A stretch of 64,000 nt of DNA. Origin: Erythrobacter sp. SDW2. Lineage in GTDB: Bacteria; Pseudomonadota; Alphaproteobacteria; Sphingomonadales; Sphingomonadaceae. Below, piece by piece: positions 1-9,051 of this stretch. Both the position numbers and the translations under genes were made by a program. Position 1 is the first letter of the stretch. The number at the start of each line of letters is the position of its first letter. The stretch lies in contig NZ_CP090370.1 in the NCBI RefSeq assembly GCF_021431965.1, positions 1,736,001-1,800,000 on the forward strand, given 5' to 3'. Below the pieces are notes generated by a model. That model did not search any database. It was not told the origin of the DNA and was given only the letters and a program-made list of their open reading frames with translations.

Positions 1-432
1 GCCCAACCCCTCGGTCGTGGTGGCCTTGACGCTCACAGCGGAAAGCGGAGTGCCGAGCAATTCGGCGATGCGGGCACGCATGGCATCGCGGTGCGGGCCG
101 ATCTTGGGCGCTTCGCAGATAATCGTCAGGTCGACATTGCCGATGGCATAGCCGGTCTGTCTGACCAGCTTGGCAGCGTGTTCGACGAAAGCGGAGGAAG
201 CCGCGCCTTTCCAGCGGTCGTCGCTGGGCGGGAAGTGTGCGCCGATATCGCCATTGGCGATGGCGCCGAGCAGCGCATCGACGATGGCGTGGAGCGCGAC
301 ATCCGCATCCGAATGCCCGGCGAGGCCCTTGTCATGCTCGATACGGATTCCGCCGAGCCATAGCTCCTCGCCCGCTTCGAGGCGATGGACATCGTAGCCC
401 ATACCGACGCGGACGGGAGGCAAATCAGTCAT
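1..432 (-). CDS. ispF: 2-C-methyl-D-erythritol 2,4-cyclodiphosphate synthase (partial)
   Basis: IspF converts CDP-methylerythritol 2-phosphate to the cyclic diphosphate in the non-mevalonate isoprenoid pathway. Translating the minus strand from the ATG at 432 gives 144 residues opening [19 protein letters not shown], with the metal-binding D-x-H of GYDVHRL, the [10 protein letters not shown] motif and [10 protein letters not shown]. The C-terminus, about 15 residues, lies beyond the left edge. A good ribosome site (GGAGG, 7 bases before the ATG) lies inside the end of ispD, and the ATG overlaps the ispD stop by 8 bases. Alphaproteobacteria often carry a single fused IspDF protein; here the halves are separate frames. 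Family assignment is secure. Confidence 0.95.
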   Translation of the reverse strand, partial: MTDLPPVRVGMGYDVHRLEAGEELWLGGIRIEHDKGLAGHSDADVALHAIVDALLGAIANGDIGAHFPPSDDRWKGAASSAFVEHAAKLVRQTGYAIGNVDLTIICEAPKIGPHRDAMRARIAELLGTPLSAVSVKATTTEGLG

Positions 433-1090
433 GGAAATCCTCCGCGAAGGTCAGCTTTCGCAATGCTTCGGAACCCACGACCAGCGCGACTTTCCCACCA
501 TGTGCGGCGAGAACCTGCGCGTCATCGCCGGCGGTGGGCTCGCCCTGCCAGGCGCGATGTGCGGAATGGATAGCCTCGTAACGGAACGCCTGCGGCGTCT
601 GAACCCGGCGCAGCGTTTCGCGGTCGGCCGAGCCGGCCATCACGCCGTCGCGCTCGATCGCAAGACTATCCACTACGGGCAACGTCGGAATGGCACCCGG
701 ATGCTGGTCCAGCGAAACAAGCAGGCGCGCGATCACTTCCTGCGGCAGGTCGGGACGCGCGGCATCGTGGATCAGCACCCGTTCGGGCGCGTCCTCCGCC
801 AGCGAGTCGAGCGCGGCAGCGACCGATTCCTGCCGGGTCGCTCCGCCAGTCACGAACCGGACCTTGCCGAAATCGCGCAGTGCCGTCATCGCCTGCATCT
901 CTGTCCCGCGCGGGATCGCGACCACGACCGGGTCCGCTCCGGCTGCAACCAGCGCGCCGACCGAGTGCGCCACAACAGGTTTTCCGCGCCAGTCGGCGAA
1001 TTGCTTGGGAACCCTTTGCCCGGCTCGAATCCCTTTCCCCGCAGCGACGACGATCGCCGCAAAGGAGGGCAGGGGATCACAACGGCTCAT
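425..1090 (-). CDS. ispD: 2-C-methyl-D-erythritol 4-phosphate cytidylyltransferase
   Basis: IspD transfers CMP from CTP to methylerythritol 4-phosphate, the step before the IspF substrate is made. The 221-residue protein has the nucleotide-binding opening [21 protein letters not shown], then the central HDAARP motif and a QTPQAFRY segment, as expected for the GT-A-like IspD fold. The C-terminus ends abruptly at LTFAEDFHD, where many relatives continue another 10-20 residues or run straight into IspF. It shares 8 bases with ispF and is divergent from dusB across a 78-base gap that must hold both promoters. Confidence 0.95.
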   Translation of the reverse strand: MSRCDPLPSFAAIVVAAGKGIRAGQRVPKQFADWRGKPVVAHSVGALVAAGADPVVVAIPRGTEMQAMTALRDFGKVRFVTGGATRQESVAAALDSLAEDAPERVLIHDAARPDLPQEVIARLLVSLDQHPGAIPTLPVVDSLAIERDGVMAGSADRETLRRVQTPQAFRYEAIHSAHRAWQGEPTAGDDAQVLAAHGGKVALVVGSEALRKLTFAEDFHD

Positions 1091-1168
1091 CGCGTCCCGC
1101 TAACGCCTTGCGCGCCTGGCCGCAATCCACTAGTGGCTGCCCAAATTTTAGGCATATTGCACCGCAGC

Positions 1169-2185
1169 ATGAGCGATCTCGCACCTCCTCCTCCCGTGAA
1201 GCCGATCCAGGTCGGTCCCGTCGCGATCGAGACGCCGGTGGTGCTCGCCCCGATGACCGGCGTGACCGACCTGCCGTTTCGCACGCTGGTGCGCCGGTAT
1301 GGCTCGGGCCTCAACGTGACCGAGATGATCGCCAGCGAAGCCGCGATCCGCGAAACCCGGCAGTCGGTCCAGAAGGCGGCGTGGGACAGCACCGAAGACC
1401 CGGTTTCGATGCAGCTGGTCGGCTGCGATCCGGCCAGCATGGCCGAGGCGGCCAAACTGCAGGAGGGCAATGGCGCGGCGATCATCGACATCAATTTCGG
1501 CTGCCCGGTGCGCAAGGTCGTGGGCCAGTTCGCCGGCAGCGCGTTGATGCGCGAAGTGCCGCTGGCGGTCCGACTGATGGAAGCGACGGTCAAGGCGGTA
1601 AACGTGCCGGTGACGGTCAAGATGCGGATGGGGTGGGACCATGCCAGCCTCAACGCGCCCGAACTCTCGCGTATGGCCGAGGATCTGGGGGTCAAGATGA
1701 TCACCGTTCACGGTCGCACCCGCAACCAGATGTACAAGGGCCACGCCGACTGGGCCTTCGTCCGCAAGGTCAAGGACGCGGTTTCCATTCCCGTAATCGT
1801 CAATGGCGATATCTGCTCGATCAACGACGCGGCAAAGGCGCTCGAACAATCGGGCGCTGACGGACTGATGATCGGACGCGGTGCCTACGGCAAGCCATGG
1901 CTGCTGGCGCAGGTGATGCACTGGTGGCGCACCGGTCAGAAGCTGGCAAGCCCCGGATTCGGCGAGCAGTACCGCGTCCTGGTGGAACATTACCAGCGTA
2001 TGCTCGACCACTATGGCGAAGCTGTCGGCGTCAAGATCGCCCGCAAGCATCTGGGTTGGTACACCAAGGGTATGCACGGATCGGCCGAGTTCCGCAATTT
2101 CGTCAACTTCATCGACGATCCGAAGCAGGTGCTGGGCGAAATCGAGCGGTTTTACGAACCGTTCCTGCACCGGCAGGCTGCATGA
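1169..2185 (+). CDS. dusB: tRNA-dihydrouridine synthase (DusB type)
   Basis: An FMN enzyme that reduces uridine to dihydrouridine in the tRNA D-loop. The protein of 338 residues has [12 protein letters not shown] near residue 27, the catalytic-cysteine segment [10 protein letters not shown] (Cys112), the phosphate-binding [13 protein letters not shown], and [17 protein letters not shown] late in the TIM barrel. The open frame continues upstream to 431, but that part is antisense to ispD; the ATG at 1169 (MSDLAPPPP) restores family length. Its stop overlaps the ntrB start as ATGA, the usual alphaproteobacterial arrangement in which a dus gene leads the ntrBC operon. Confidence 0.93.
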   Translation: MSDLAPPPPVKPIQVGPVAIETPVVLAPMTGVTDLPFRTLVRRYGSGLNVTEMIASEAAIRETRQSVQKAAWDSTEDPVSMQLVGCDPASMAEAAKLQEGNGAAIIDINFGCPVRKVVGQFAGSALMREVPLAVRLMEATVKAVNVPVTVKMRMGWDHASLNAPELSRMAEDLGVKMITVHGRTRNQMYKGHADWAFVRKVKDAVSIPVIVNGDICSINDAAKALEQSGADGLMIGRGAYGKPWLLAQVMHWWRTGQKLASPGFGEQYRVLVEHYQRMLDHYGEAVGVKIARKHLGWYTKGMHGSAEFRNFVNFIDDPKQVLGEIERFYEPFLHRQAA

Positions 2186-3255
2186 CCGAGGAAGCGGCGA
2201 GGCCCGATCCGCAGGCGCAGATCGCCGGTCTCGTCTTCGCCTTGCTGTTGATCGACCCGGAAGGGCGCATTGCCGAGGCAAACCCTGCTGCGGAGGACCT
2301 GCTCGGGCGCAGCGCCAGCCGGCTGATTGGTCAGAAGTTCACCGACATGGTCGAAATTGCCGAGAAGAGGGTGCTTGTCCGCCTCCATGAACCGGAGGCG
2401 CAGTTGACCGCTCGCGGACTCTCGATCGGCACGGCCGCGGGCTCGCGGCAGGTCAATCTGACGATGTCTCTCGTGGCGACCCATTCCGGCTGGCGGGTGA
2501 TTACACTGTCAGACATCGGCCAGGCGCATATGGAGAAGTCGGTCGAGGATACCCTACCGGCTGCTCCATCCGTGCTGGCGCACGAGATCAAGAACCCGCT
2601 CGCCGCTATCCGCGGGGCAGGCCAGTTGCTGATCCGCCGCCTGCCCGAAGCCGACCGCCCCTTCGCCAAGATGATCGGCGACGAGGTGGATCGTATCGCC
2701 CGGCTGGTCGACCGGATGCAGGAACTGGGCAGCCGCAGCAGCGAACCGATGGAGGCGGTGAACCTGCACGCGATTGTGCGGGCGGCGTTGACATTGGTCC
2801 GCTCGGCTGACGACAAGGGGGTTACCTACATAGAGGAATTCGACCCCTCGTTACCGCCGGTTTGGGCCAGCCCCGATGCCTTGCAACAGGTGCTGATCAA
2901 CCTGCTCAGCAATGCTCGCGATGCTTGCGCCGGAGCAGAGGATGGTGGCCGGATTGTAGTCCAGACGCGTTTTGTGAGCGGGCTGGTGATGAATGTCCTG
3001 CGCCCCGGGCGCTCTGTCCGCCTGCCGATCGAACTGACTGTCACAGACAACGGGCCGGGCATCGATCCTGCGGTGCGCGACCGCGTGTTCGAGCCCTTCG
3101 TGACGTCCAAGAAGGGCGGGCAGGGCCTCGGCCTCGCCCTGGTGCGCAAGCTGGTGAGCGATATGGACGGGCGCATCGCGCATGAGCGGGACGAGCGTGC
3201 GGGACTCACCCGATTCCGGATCAATCTCGCCATGGCGCCGAGGAACGAACAATGA
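2182..3255 (+). CDS. ntrB: nitrogen regulation sensor histidine kinase NtrB
   Basis: NtrB (GlnL) is the soluble kinase/phosphatase that sets NtrC phosphorylation under PII control. The 357 residues contain an N-terminal PAS domain (about 12-115), a HisKA segment with [15 protein letters not shown] (phospho-acceptor His134), and a GHKL ATPase with [18 protein letters not shown] and [11 protein letters not shown]. There are no membrane segments. The start at 2182 was chosen because it overlaps the dusB stop by four bases and removes an upstream extension that shadows dusB. It overlaps ntrC by 4 bases, so dusB-ntrB-ntrC is translationally coupled. Confidence 0.94.
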   Translation: MTEEAARPDPQAQIAGLVFALLLIDPEGRIAEANPAAEDLLGRSASRLIGQKFTDMVEIAEKRVLVRLHEPEAQLTARGLSIGTAAGSRQVNLTMSLVATHSGWRVITLSDIGQAHMEKSVEDTLPAAPSVLAHEIKNPLAAIRGAGQLLIRRLPEADRPFAKMIGDEVDRIARLVDRMQELGSRSSEPMEAVNLHAIVRAALTLVRSADDKGVTYIEEFDPSLPPVWASPDALQQVLINLLSNARDACAGAEDGGRIVVQTRFVSGLVMNVLRPGRSVRLPIELTVTDNGPGIDPAVRDRVFEPFVTSKKGGQGLGLALVRKLVSDMDGRIAHERDERAGLTRFRINLAMAPRNEQ

Positions 3256-4664
3256 CCGATCCGATCCTGCTGGTCGAGGATGACAATTCCATCGCTGCGG
3301 TGATTGTAAGTGCGCTCGAGGGTGAGGGCTATGCCGTCGACCGTTGTGCCGCGATTGCCGCGCGCGACCGATTGCTGGCCACGCAGCGCTATGCCTGCAT
3401 GCTCACCGATGTGATGCTGGAAGATGGCGACGGCATCGCCACCCTGGGCAAGGTGCGTGGATCGCATCCGGCGATGCCGATCATCATCCTCTCGGCCCAG
3501 AATACGCTCGATACCGCCGTGCGGGCGAGCGAGAACGATGCGTTCGAATATTTCCCCAAGCCGTTCGACCTCGACGAGTTGATCCGGGCTGTACGCCAGG
3601 CGGCGGGCGCATCGTCCGGTAATGTGGCCGAAGGCCAGCCCGATGCCGGCAACCTGCCGCTGGTCGGTCGCAGCCAGGCGATGCAGGGTGTGTTCCGCAT
3701 GATCACCCGCGTGCTCCGCAACGATCTGACGGTGCTGGTGCTGGGCGAATCCGGCACGGGCAAGGAGCTGGTGGCCGAAGCCATCCACGAGCTCGGTGCG
3801 CGCAAGACCGGGCCTTTCGTGGCCGTGAACGCGGCCGCGATTCCGCGTGACTTGATCGAAAGCGAACTCTTCGGGCACGAGAAAGGCGCTTTCACCGGTG
3901 CAGTCGGCCAAGCCATTGGCAAGTTCGAACAGGCCAATGGCGGCACGCTGTTCCTCGACGAAATCGGCGACATGCCGCTGGAAGCGCAGACCCGGCTGCT
4001 GCGGGCGTTGCAGTCGGGGCGCATCCGGCGCGTCGGCGGGCGGCAGGATGTTGCGGTGGATGTCCGCATCATCGCTGCCACCAATCGCGACCTTGCCCCG
4101 ATGATCGCCAGCGGCCGGTTCCGCGAAGACCTGTTCTATCGCCTCAATGTCGTCCCCATCGAACTGCCGCCACTGCGGGCCCGGCGCGAGGATATCGGTG
4201 CCTTGGCACGCCATTTCCTTGTTCTTGCGGAAGGGGAAGGGCTGCCCCGCCGCCAGATCGATGAAGCCGCAGTATCCTTGCTCGAGCAACAGCCTTGGCG
4301 CGGCAATGTGCGCGAACTGCGCAACCTCATCTACCGTCTTGCGCTCCTTGCCAGGAACGAGGTGATCGACGTCGAATTAGCCCGCGAAGTGCTGGGCAAG
4401 GAACAGGGGCATTCTGCGACCGAGCGATCCTCTTCGGTCGACAGGGCAGTGATGGATTGGATCGAGCAGCACCATCCGGCTCCGGGCGCGCTTTATCGTG
4501 CTGCCTCCGCCGCGTTCGAGAAGCCGTTGTTCGAACATGCCCTGCGCGTCACAGCCGGCAACCAGCTACGCGCGGCCGAATTGCTCGGCATCAACCGCAA
4601 CACGCTGCGCAAGCGGCTCGGCGAGCTCGGGATCGTAGCCGAAGCGTTCTCGGCAAGAGCCTAG
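3252..4664 (+). CDS. ntrC: nitrogen regulation response regulator NtrC
   Basis: NtrC is the sigma-54-dependent activator paired with NtrB. The 470 residues form a receiver domain with Asp53 (MLTDVMLED), an AAA+ domain with Walker A GESGTGKE (165-172), an intact sigma-54 contact loop GAFTGA (212-217) and Walker B GTLFLDEIGD, and a C-terminal Fis-type helix-turn-helix (AGNQLRAAELLGINRNTLRKR). All elements for activating nitrogen-assimilation promoters are present. It ends 62 bases before ntrY; that gap contains a short CCGCTT/AAGCGG hairpin (4685-4699) without a T run. Confidence 0.96.
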   Translation: MTDPILLVEDDNSIAAVIVSALEGEGYAVDRCAAIAARDRLLATQRYACMLTDVMLEDGDGIATLGKVRGSHPAMPIIILSAQNTLDTAVRASENDAFEYFPKPFDLDELIRAVRQAAGASSGNVAEGQPDAGNLPLVGRSQAMQGVFRMITRVLRNDLTVLVLGESGTGKELVAEAIHELGARKTGPFVAVNAAAIPRDLIESELFGHEKGAFTGAVGQAIGKFEQANGGTLFLDEIGDMPLEAQTRLLRALQSGRIRRVGGRQDVAVDVRIIAATNRDLAPMIASGRFREDLFYRLNVVPIELPPLRARREDIGALARHFLVLAEGEGLPRRQIDEAAVSLLEQQPWRGNVRELRNLIYRLALLARNEVIDVELAREVLGKEQGHSATERSSSVDRAVMDWIEQHHPAPGALYRAASAAFEKPLFEHALRVTAGNQLRAAELLGINRNTLRKRLGELGIVAEAFSARA

Positions 4665-4726
4665 TGGCATGCCTGCAACAGAAACCGCTTGCAAAGCGGC
4701 AACACCAGCGTTGTAAATAGGCAACG

Positions 4727-6946
4727 ATGGAGCAAGGCGGCCACACGATAGAGCGGAGCCCACGCTGGTGGCGGCAATTCGTCGTCGCTTCGCGCCGGGC
4801 CAACATCTATCGCTGGATCGAAGTCATTTGCCTGGTGGCAGTTGCCGGGATGGTCTGGCTGACCTGGCTGACCTTTGCCAGTGCACCGGCGGATGGCCAG
4901 ATGCTGCCGACAAGGCGGGTCACCAGCCTGCTGATTGGCACACTCGTCCCGTCGATTGCCCTGCTGGTGTTGCTGGGCCGCAGGCTGGCACTCAAGCGGG
5001 CCGCCGGCAGCACCGCGCGTCTTCATGTGCGACTGGTTTTCCTGTTCTCGCTGATCGCCGCCGTGCCGACGCTGCTGGTGGCCGGATTTGCCGCCTTCCT
5101 CTTCCAGTCCGGCGTGGATTTCTGGTTCTCGGCTCAGTCGCGCGGGGTGATGGAGAACGTCAACCAGCTGGCCGAGGGATATTACGAGCAGAACCAGCTG
5201 GAAGTCGCCCAGGAGACCCAGGCCATGGCCAGCGACATGCTGTATATGCTGCAGGGCAAGCAACCCGCCGACCTCGCCAGCCAGGCCTTTCTGGACGATT
5301 ACACCTATCACATGCAGGCGCGTGAAATTAACGAAAGCGCGATCATGCAGGTGTTTCCCGATGGGCGGATCAATACCGCGCTGGCGATTGGTCTCGTCGA
5401 AGGGAACGACCCGACCAAGGTCACTGCCGAAGCCATGGCATTGTACCGGCGCGGGGAAACGCAGGTGGTGTTCGCCAATTCCCAGCGAATCGAAACGGTC
5501 GCGCCGATCGACCGGCAGGCAGGGATTTTCCTCTACAATGCCCGCACTGCGGAATCGCTCTCGTTCAGCCAATGGGACCAGGCCAGCGAGATCGTCAGCT
5601 CCTATCGCGCGCTAACCGCGCGGGCGCGGGCCCTCCAGTTGCGGTTCAACCTCGCGCTGTTCTTCGTCAGCCTGGCGCTGGTCGGCCTCGCCGTATGGTT
5701 CGCCCTGCGCTTTGCCGACCGTCAGGTCGAGCCGTTGACCGATCTGGTCGCAGCGGCGCGCAAGGTCGGGGCGGGCAATTTCTCGCTCAGGGTCGAAGGG
5801 CGCAAGGGTGGCGATGAAATCGGCCTGCTCAATCGCGCCTTCAACCGCATGACGGCGCAGATCGAGAAGCAGACCGACGCTCTGGTAAGCGCCAACCACG
5901 AACTGGGCGAACGGCGGCATTTCATCGAGACGGTGCTGGAATCGGTCACCGCCGGGGTCATCTCGACCGATGGAGACGGACGCATACTGCTGATGAATCG
6001 TCCGGCCAAGGACATCCTGCTCGACGATCCGGACAGGCCCCATCGCGGCCAGCCGCTCGAGGCCTTCGCCCCGCAAATGGCGCAGCTGGCGCAGGCCCGG
6101 GTGACCAGCGGGATCGTCAATTTCTCGAAGAGCGGCGAGCTGTTGACGCTGGCGGTGAAACTGACTCCGGCCTCTGGCGGGCATGTGATCACTTTCGAGG
6201 ATATCACCCGCCAGCTACTCGACCAGCGACAGGCGGCTTGGTCCGACGTCGCCCGCCGGATCGCGCACGAAATCAAGAACCCCCTGACACCGATCCAGCT
6301 CGCGACCGAGCGGCTGAAGCGCCGCTACAGGACCCAGATCGAAGTCGATGGCGAGTTGTTCGACGAGCTGACCTCCACCATCGTGCGCCAGGTCGGGGCC
6401 TTGCGGACCATGGTCGACGAATTCTCCTCCTTCGCCCGCTTGCCAAAGCCGGTGTTCCGCGAAGAGGATGCGCTCGACCTGCTCAAGCAGGCCCTGTTCC
6501 TGCAGGAGGTGGCGCATCCTTCGATCGATTTCGGACTCGCCCACGAGGAGGACGGGCCGCTGCTGGTCGCTTGCGACAGGCACCAGTTCGGCCAGGCGCT
6601 CACCAATGTGCTCAAAAACGCAGCCGAGGCGGTCGAAGCCCGGGCACAGCACGAGGACGTCGATTTTCGTGGTCGGATCGGCGTGACGCTGCGCAGCACC
6701 GACGAACTGATCGAGATCGCCATCGAAGACAATGGCGTCGGTCTGCCGCAGGATCGCGAGCGGATCGTCGAGCCCTATATGACCACGCGCGAGAAAGGCA
6801 CCGGCCTCGGGCTCGCGATCGTCAACAAGATCGTCGAGGAGCATGGCGGCGACATGAGCTTCTCGACCACCGCCAGCGGCGGCACCTGCGTGACCTTGCG
6901 GTTCGCCCGCAACCCGGCGGTCCCGGATCGCGAGGCCGCCGAATGA
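4727..6946 (+). CDS. ntrY: membrane sensor histidine kinase NtrY
   Basis: NtrY is the membrane partner of NtrX, linked in alphaproteobacteria to nitrogen, redox and envelope responses. The 739 residues begin with three predicted transmembrane helices (about 30-50, 62-82, 100-122), then an extracytoplasmic sensor region to about 300, a fourth helix (LALFFVSLALVGLAVWFAL), a HAMP linker, a PAS domain (VLESVTAGVISTDGDGRILLMN), the His box [18 protein letters not shown], and a GHKL ATPase (NVLKNAAEAVE, EDNGVGLP, KGTGLGLAIV). Its stop overlaps a 10-codon mini-ORF leading to ntrX. Confidence 0.94.
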   Translation: MEQGGHTIERSPRWWRQFVVASRRANIYRWIEVICLVAVAGMVWLTWLTFASAPADGQMLPTRRVTSLLIGTLVPSIALLVLLGRRLALKRAAGSTARLHVRLVFLFSLIAAVPTLLVAGFAAFLFQSGVDFWFSAQSRGVMENVNQLAEGYYEQNQLEVAQETQAMASDMLYMLQGKQPADLASQAFLDDYTYHMQAREINESAIMQVFPDGRINTALAIGLVEGNDPTKVTAEAMALYRRGETQVVFANSQRIETVAPIDRQAGIFLYNARTAESLSFSQWDQASEIVSSYRALTARARALQLRFNLALFFVSLALVGLAVWFALRFADRQVEPLTDLVAAARKVGAGNFSLRVEGRKGGDEIGLLNRAFNRMTAQIEKQTDALVSANHELGERRHFIETVLESVTAGVISTDGDGRILLMNRPAKDILLDDPDRPHRGQPLEAFAPQMAQLAQARVTSGIVNFSKSGELLTLAVKLTPASGGHVITFEDITRQLLDQRQAAWSDVARRIAHEIKNPLTPIQLATERLKRRYRTQIEVDGELFDELTSTIVRQVGALRTMVDEFSSFARLPKPVFREEDALDLLKQALFLQEVAHPSIDFGLAHEEDGPLLVACDRHQFGQALTNVLKNAAEAVEARAQHEDVDFRGRIGVTLRSTDELIEIAIEDNGVGLPQDRERIVEPYMTTREKGTGLGLAIVNKIVEEHGGDMSFSTTASGGTCVTLRFARNPAVPDREAAE

Positions 6947-6975
6947 CCGCTGTTTACAAAAAGGAGAGGCCGTAA
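6943..6975 (+). CDS. 10-residue linking mini-ORF between ntrY and ntrX
   Basis: The ATG at 6943 overlaps the ntrY TGA (ATGA). The frame encodes MTAVYKKERP and ends with a TAA at 6973-6975 that overlaps the ntrX ATG (TAATG). The strong ntrX ribosome site AAAAAGGAGAGG lies inside it. The arrangement fits a translational-coupling bridge, but expression is inferred from geometry alone and the peptide resembles nothing known to me. Confidence 0.35.
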   Translation: MTAVYKKERP

Positions 6976-8351
6976 TGGCGCTCGATATTCTCGTCGTCGA
7001 TGATGAGCGCGACATCCGTGAGCTCGTCTCGGGCGTGCTCAGTGACGAAGGCTATGAATGCCGCGCGGCGGGCGACAGCAGCAGCGCGCTGTCAATGTTC
7101 GACGAGCGCCGGCCGAGTGTCGTCCTGCTGGATGTTTGGCTGCACGGCAGCGCGATGGACGGGCTCGAAGTGCTCGACGTGATCAAGGAGCGCGAGCCGG
7201 ATATCCCGGTGATCATCTTCTCCGGCCACGGCAATATCGACACGGCTGTCTCCGCCGTCAGCCGCGGGGCGATGGACTTCATCGAAAAGCCGTTCGAGGC
7301 CTCGCGCCTGCTGCACCTTGTCGCCCGCGCGACCGAGACCCAGCGGCTGCGGCGCGAAAACGTGCGGCTGCGGCAGGGCTTCTCCAGCGGAGAGGCTTTC
7401 ACCGGCAACAGCTCGGTCATCAACCAGGTCAGGGCGACGCTCAAGCGGGTCGCCAATACCGGCAGCCGGGTGCTGATCTCGGGCCCGGCCGGGGCTGGCA
7501 AGGAAGTGGCTGCGCGCCTGCTCCACAGCTGGAGTCCGCGTGCCGATCATCCCTTCGTATCGGTCAATTCGGCCCGCATCACCCCCGAACGCTTCGAGCA
7601 GGAGCTGTTCGGGGAGGAAGCCGATGGCAAGCTTGTTCGTCCCGGTCTGCTGGAACTGGCCGATGGCGGGACGCTCTATCTCGACGAAGTGGCCGATATG
7701 CCGCTGTCCACCCAGGCGCGGATTTTGCGCGTGCTGACAGAGCAAAGCTTCGTCCGGGTAGGCGGCTCGCGCCAGATCGGGGTCGATGTTCGCGTTGTTT
7801 CCTCGACCGCGCGCGACTTGCAGGAAGAAATCGACGAAAAGAACTTTCGGGAAGACCTGTTCTATCGCCTCAATGTGGTCCCTGTCTCGATCCCCTCGCT
7901 GGCCGAACGGCGCGACGATATTCCGGCCTTGGCCGAGCATTTCTTCACCCGCTACGCCGCCGAGCAGGGCATCCAGCCTCCGAACATCAGCCAGGAGGCC
8001 ATGGCAGCGCTGCAGGCCTATGACTGGCCGGGCAATGTCCGCCAGTTGCGCAATGTCGTGGAACGGACGGTCATCCTCTCCCCGCGTGAGCGGATGGAGG
8101 AAGTCCAACCCGATATGCTTCCCAATGAAGTCACCAGCGGCAAGCTGGGTGGCGGATCAGGGCTCAGCAACCTGATGGGTGTGCCGCTCCGCGAAGCCCG
8201 CGAAAACTTCGAGCGCGAGTATCTCAGCGTCCAGATCCGGCGGTTCTCGGGCAATATCTCCAAGACCGCCAGCTTCATCGGGATGGAACGTTCCGCGCTG
8301 CACCGGAAGCTCAAGATTCTCGGTATGACCGACCGCAAGGATGACGAGTAG
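6975..8351 (+). CDS. ntrX: response regulator NtrX
   Basis: NtrX is the regulator partnered with NtrY. The 458 residues comprise a receiver (Asp53 in LLDVWLHG), an AAA+ domain with Walker A GPAGAGKE (170-177) and Walker B GTLYLDEVAD, and a C-terminal Fis-like helix-turn-helix (GNISKTASFIGMERSALHRKLK). Where NtrC has GAFTGA, this protein has a shortened LFGEEADGKLVRPG stretch, so the sigma-54 contact loop is missing. It is therefore unlikely to activate sigma-54 promoters and probably binds DNA as a conventional regulator, as described for other alphaproteobacterial NtrX proteins. Confidence 0.94.
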   Translation: MALDILVVDDERDIRELVSGVLSDEGYECRAAGDSSSALSMFDERRPSVVLLDVWLHGSAMDGLEVLDVIKEREPDIPVIIFSGHGNIDTAVSAVSRGAMDFIEKPFEASRLLHLVARATETQRLRRENVRLRQGFSSGEAFTGNSSVINQVRATLKRVANTGSRVLISGPAGAGKEVAARLLHSWSPRADHPFVSVNSARITPERFEQELFGEEADGKLVRPGLLELADGGTLYLDEVADMPLSTQARILRVLTEQSFVRVGGSRQIGVDVRVVSSTARDLQEEIDEKNFREDLFYRLNVVPVSIPSLAERRDDIPALAEHFFTRYAAEQGIQPPNISQEAMAALQAYDWPGNVRQLRNVVERTVILSPRERMEEVQPDMLPNEVTSGKLGGGSGLSNLMGVPLREARENFEREYLSVQIRRFSGNISKTASFIGMERSALHRKLKILGMTDRKDDE

Positions 8352-8497
8352 GCAACCGGCGCAAACACCCGTCCGAAATACCGGATTGAAACGCGCCCAT
8401 TACAACTCCATATTCGGCAACAGACTCGGCGGCGGATTGGTGGTCCGCCGGCCAGATCGCGGCCGGGCAGCCGGTCGCCAATAAGATGGAGACAGTT

Positions 8498-9034
8498 ATG
8501 TCCGGTGGAAACACACTTTCGGCGCGTCCCCGCGCGCAAGACCAGGGCGGCAAGGAGCCGCGCCATGCCAATTTGCAGGATTCGTTCCTCAACCTGCTGC
8601 GCCGCAACAAGACGCCGGTGACGGTGTTCCTCGTCAAGGGCGTCAAGTTGCAAGGCATCGTGACCTGGTTCGACAATTTCTCGATGCTGCTGCGTCGCGA
8701 TGGCCAGTCGCAGCTGGTCTACAAGCACGCGATCAGCACGATCATGCCGGGCACTCCGATCGAGGCGTCGCAATTCGCCAGCCAGGACGGCAACAAGAAG
8801 CAGCGCCTGCTGCAGGACGTCTTCCTCAGCCGCGTGCGCGATGCCGGGGTGCAGGTGACGATGTTCCTGATCAATGGCGTGATGCTGCAGGGACGGATCG
8901 GCGCCTATGACCTGTTTTGTGTGCTGCTGGAGCGCGACGGCTACGTCCAGCTCGCCTACAAGCATGCGGTCTCGACCGTGCAGCCCGCCAGTGCGGTCGA
9001 CCTGACCGACTGGGAAGAGGACGAAGAAGACTGA
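8498..9034 (+). CDS. hfq: RNA chaperone Hfq with two fused Sm domains
   Basis: Hfq helps small RNAs pair with mRNAs. Instead of the usual 75-100 residues this protein has 178, with two Hfq domains in tandem: residues about 24-85 (NLQDSFLN to VYKHAISTI) and 104-162 (LLQDVFLS to AYKHAVSTV), joined by about 18 residues, then an acidic tail (DWEEDEED). Both Sm2 motifs (YKHAIST and YKHAVST) and the pocket Gln, Lys and His are intact in each domain. The rim basic patch is LRRNK in domain 1 but degenerates to RVRDA in domain 2. ATG 8498 is preferred over ATG 8486 because GGAG lies correctly before it. Followed 17 bases later by hflX. Confidence 0.96.
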   Translation: MSGGNTLSARPRAQDQGGKEPRHANLQDSFLNLLRRNKTPVTVFLVKGVKLQGIVTWFDNFSMLLRRDGQSQLVYKHAISTIMPGTPIEASQFASQDGNKKQRLLQDVFLSRVRDAGVQVTMFLINGVMLQGRIGAYDLFCVLLERDGYVQLAYKHAVSTVQPASAVDLTDWEEDEED

Positions 9035-9051
9035 GTTTCGATGACAACCTG

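Noticed and set aside
8352-8497. Small RNA gene or riboswitch upstream of hfq
   Set aside because: Only a modest CGGCGGA/TCCGCCG hairpin (8430-8450) is visible; it fits a leader structure but matches no known riboswitch.
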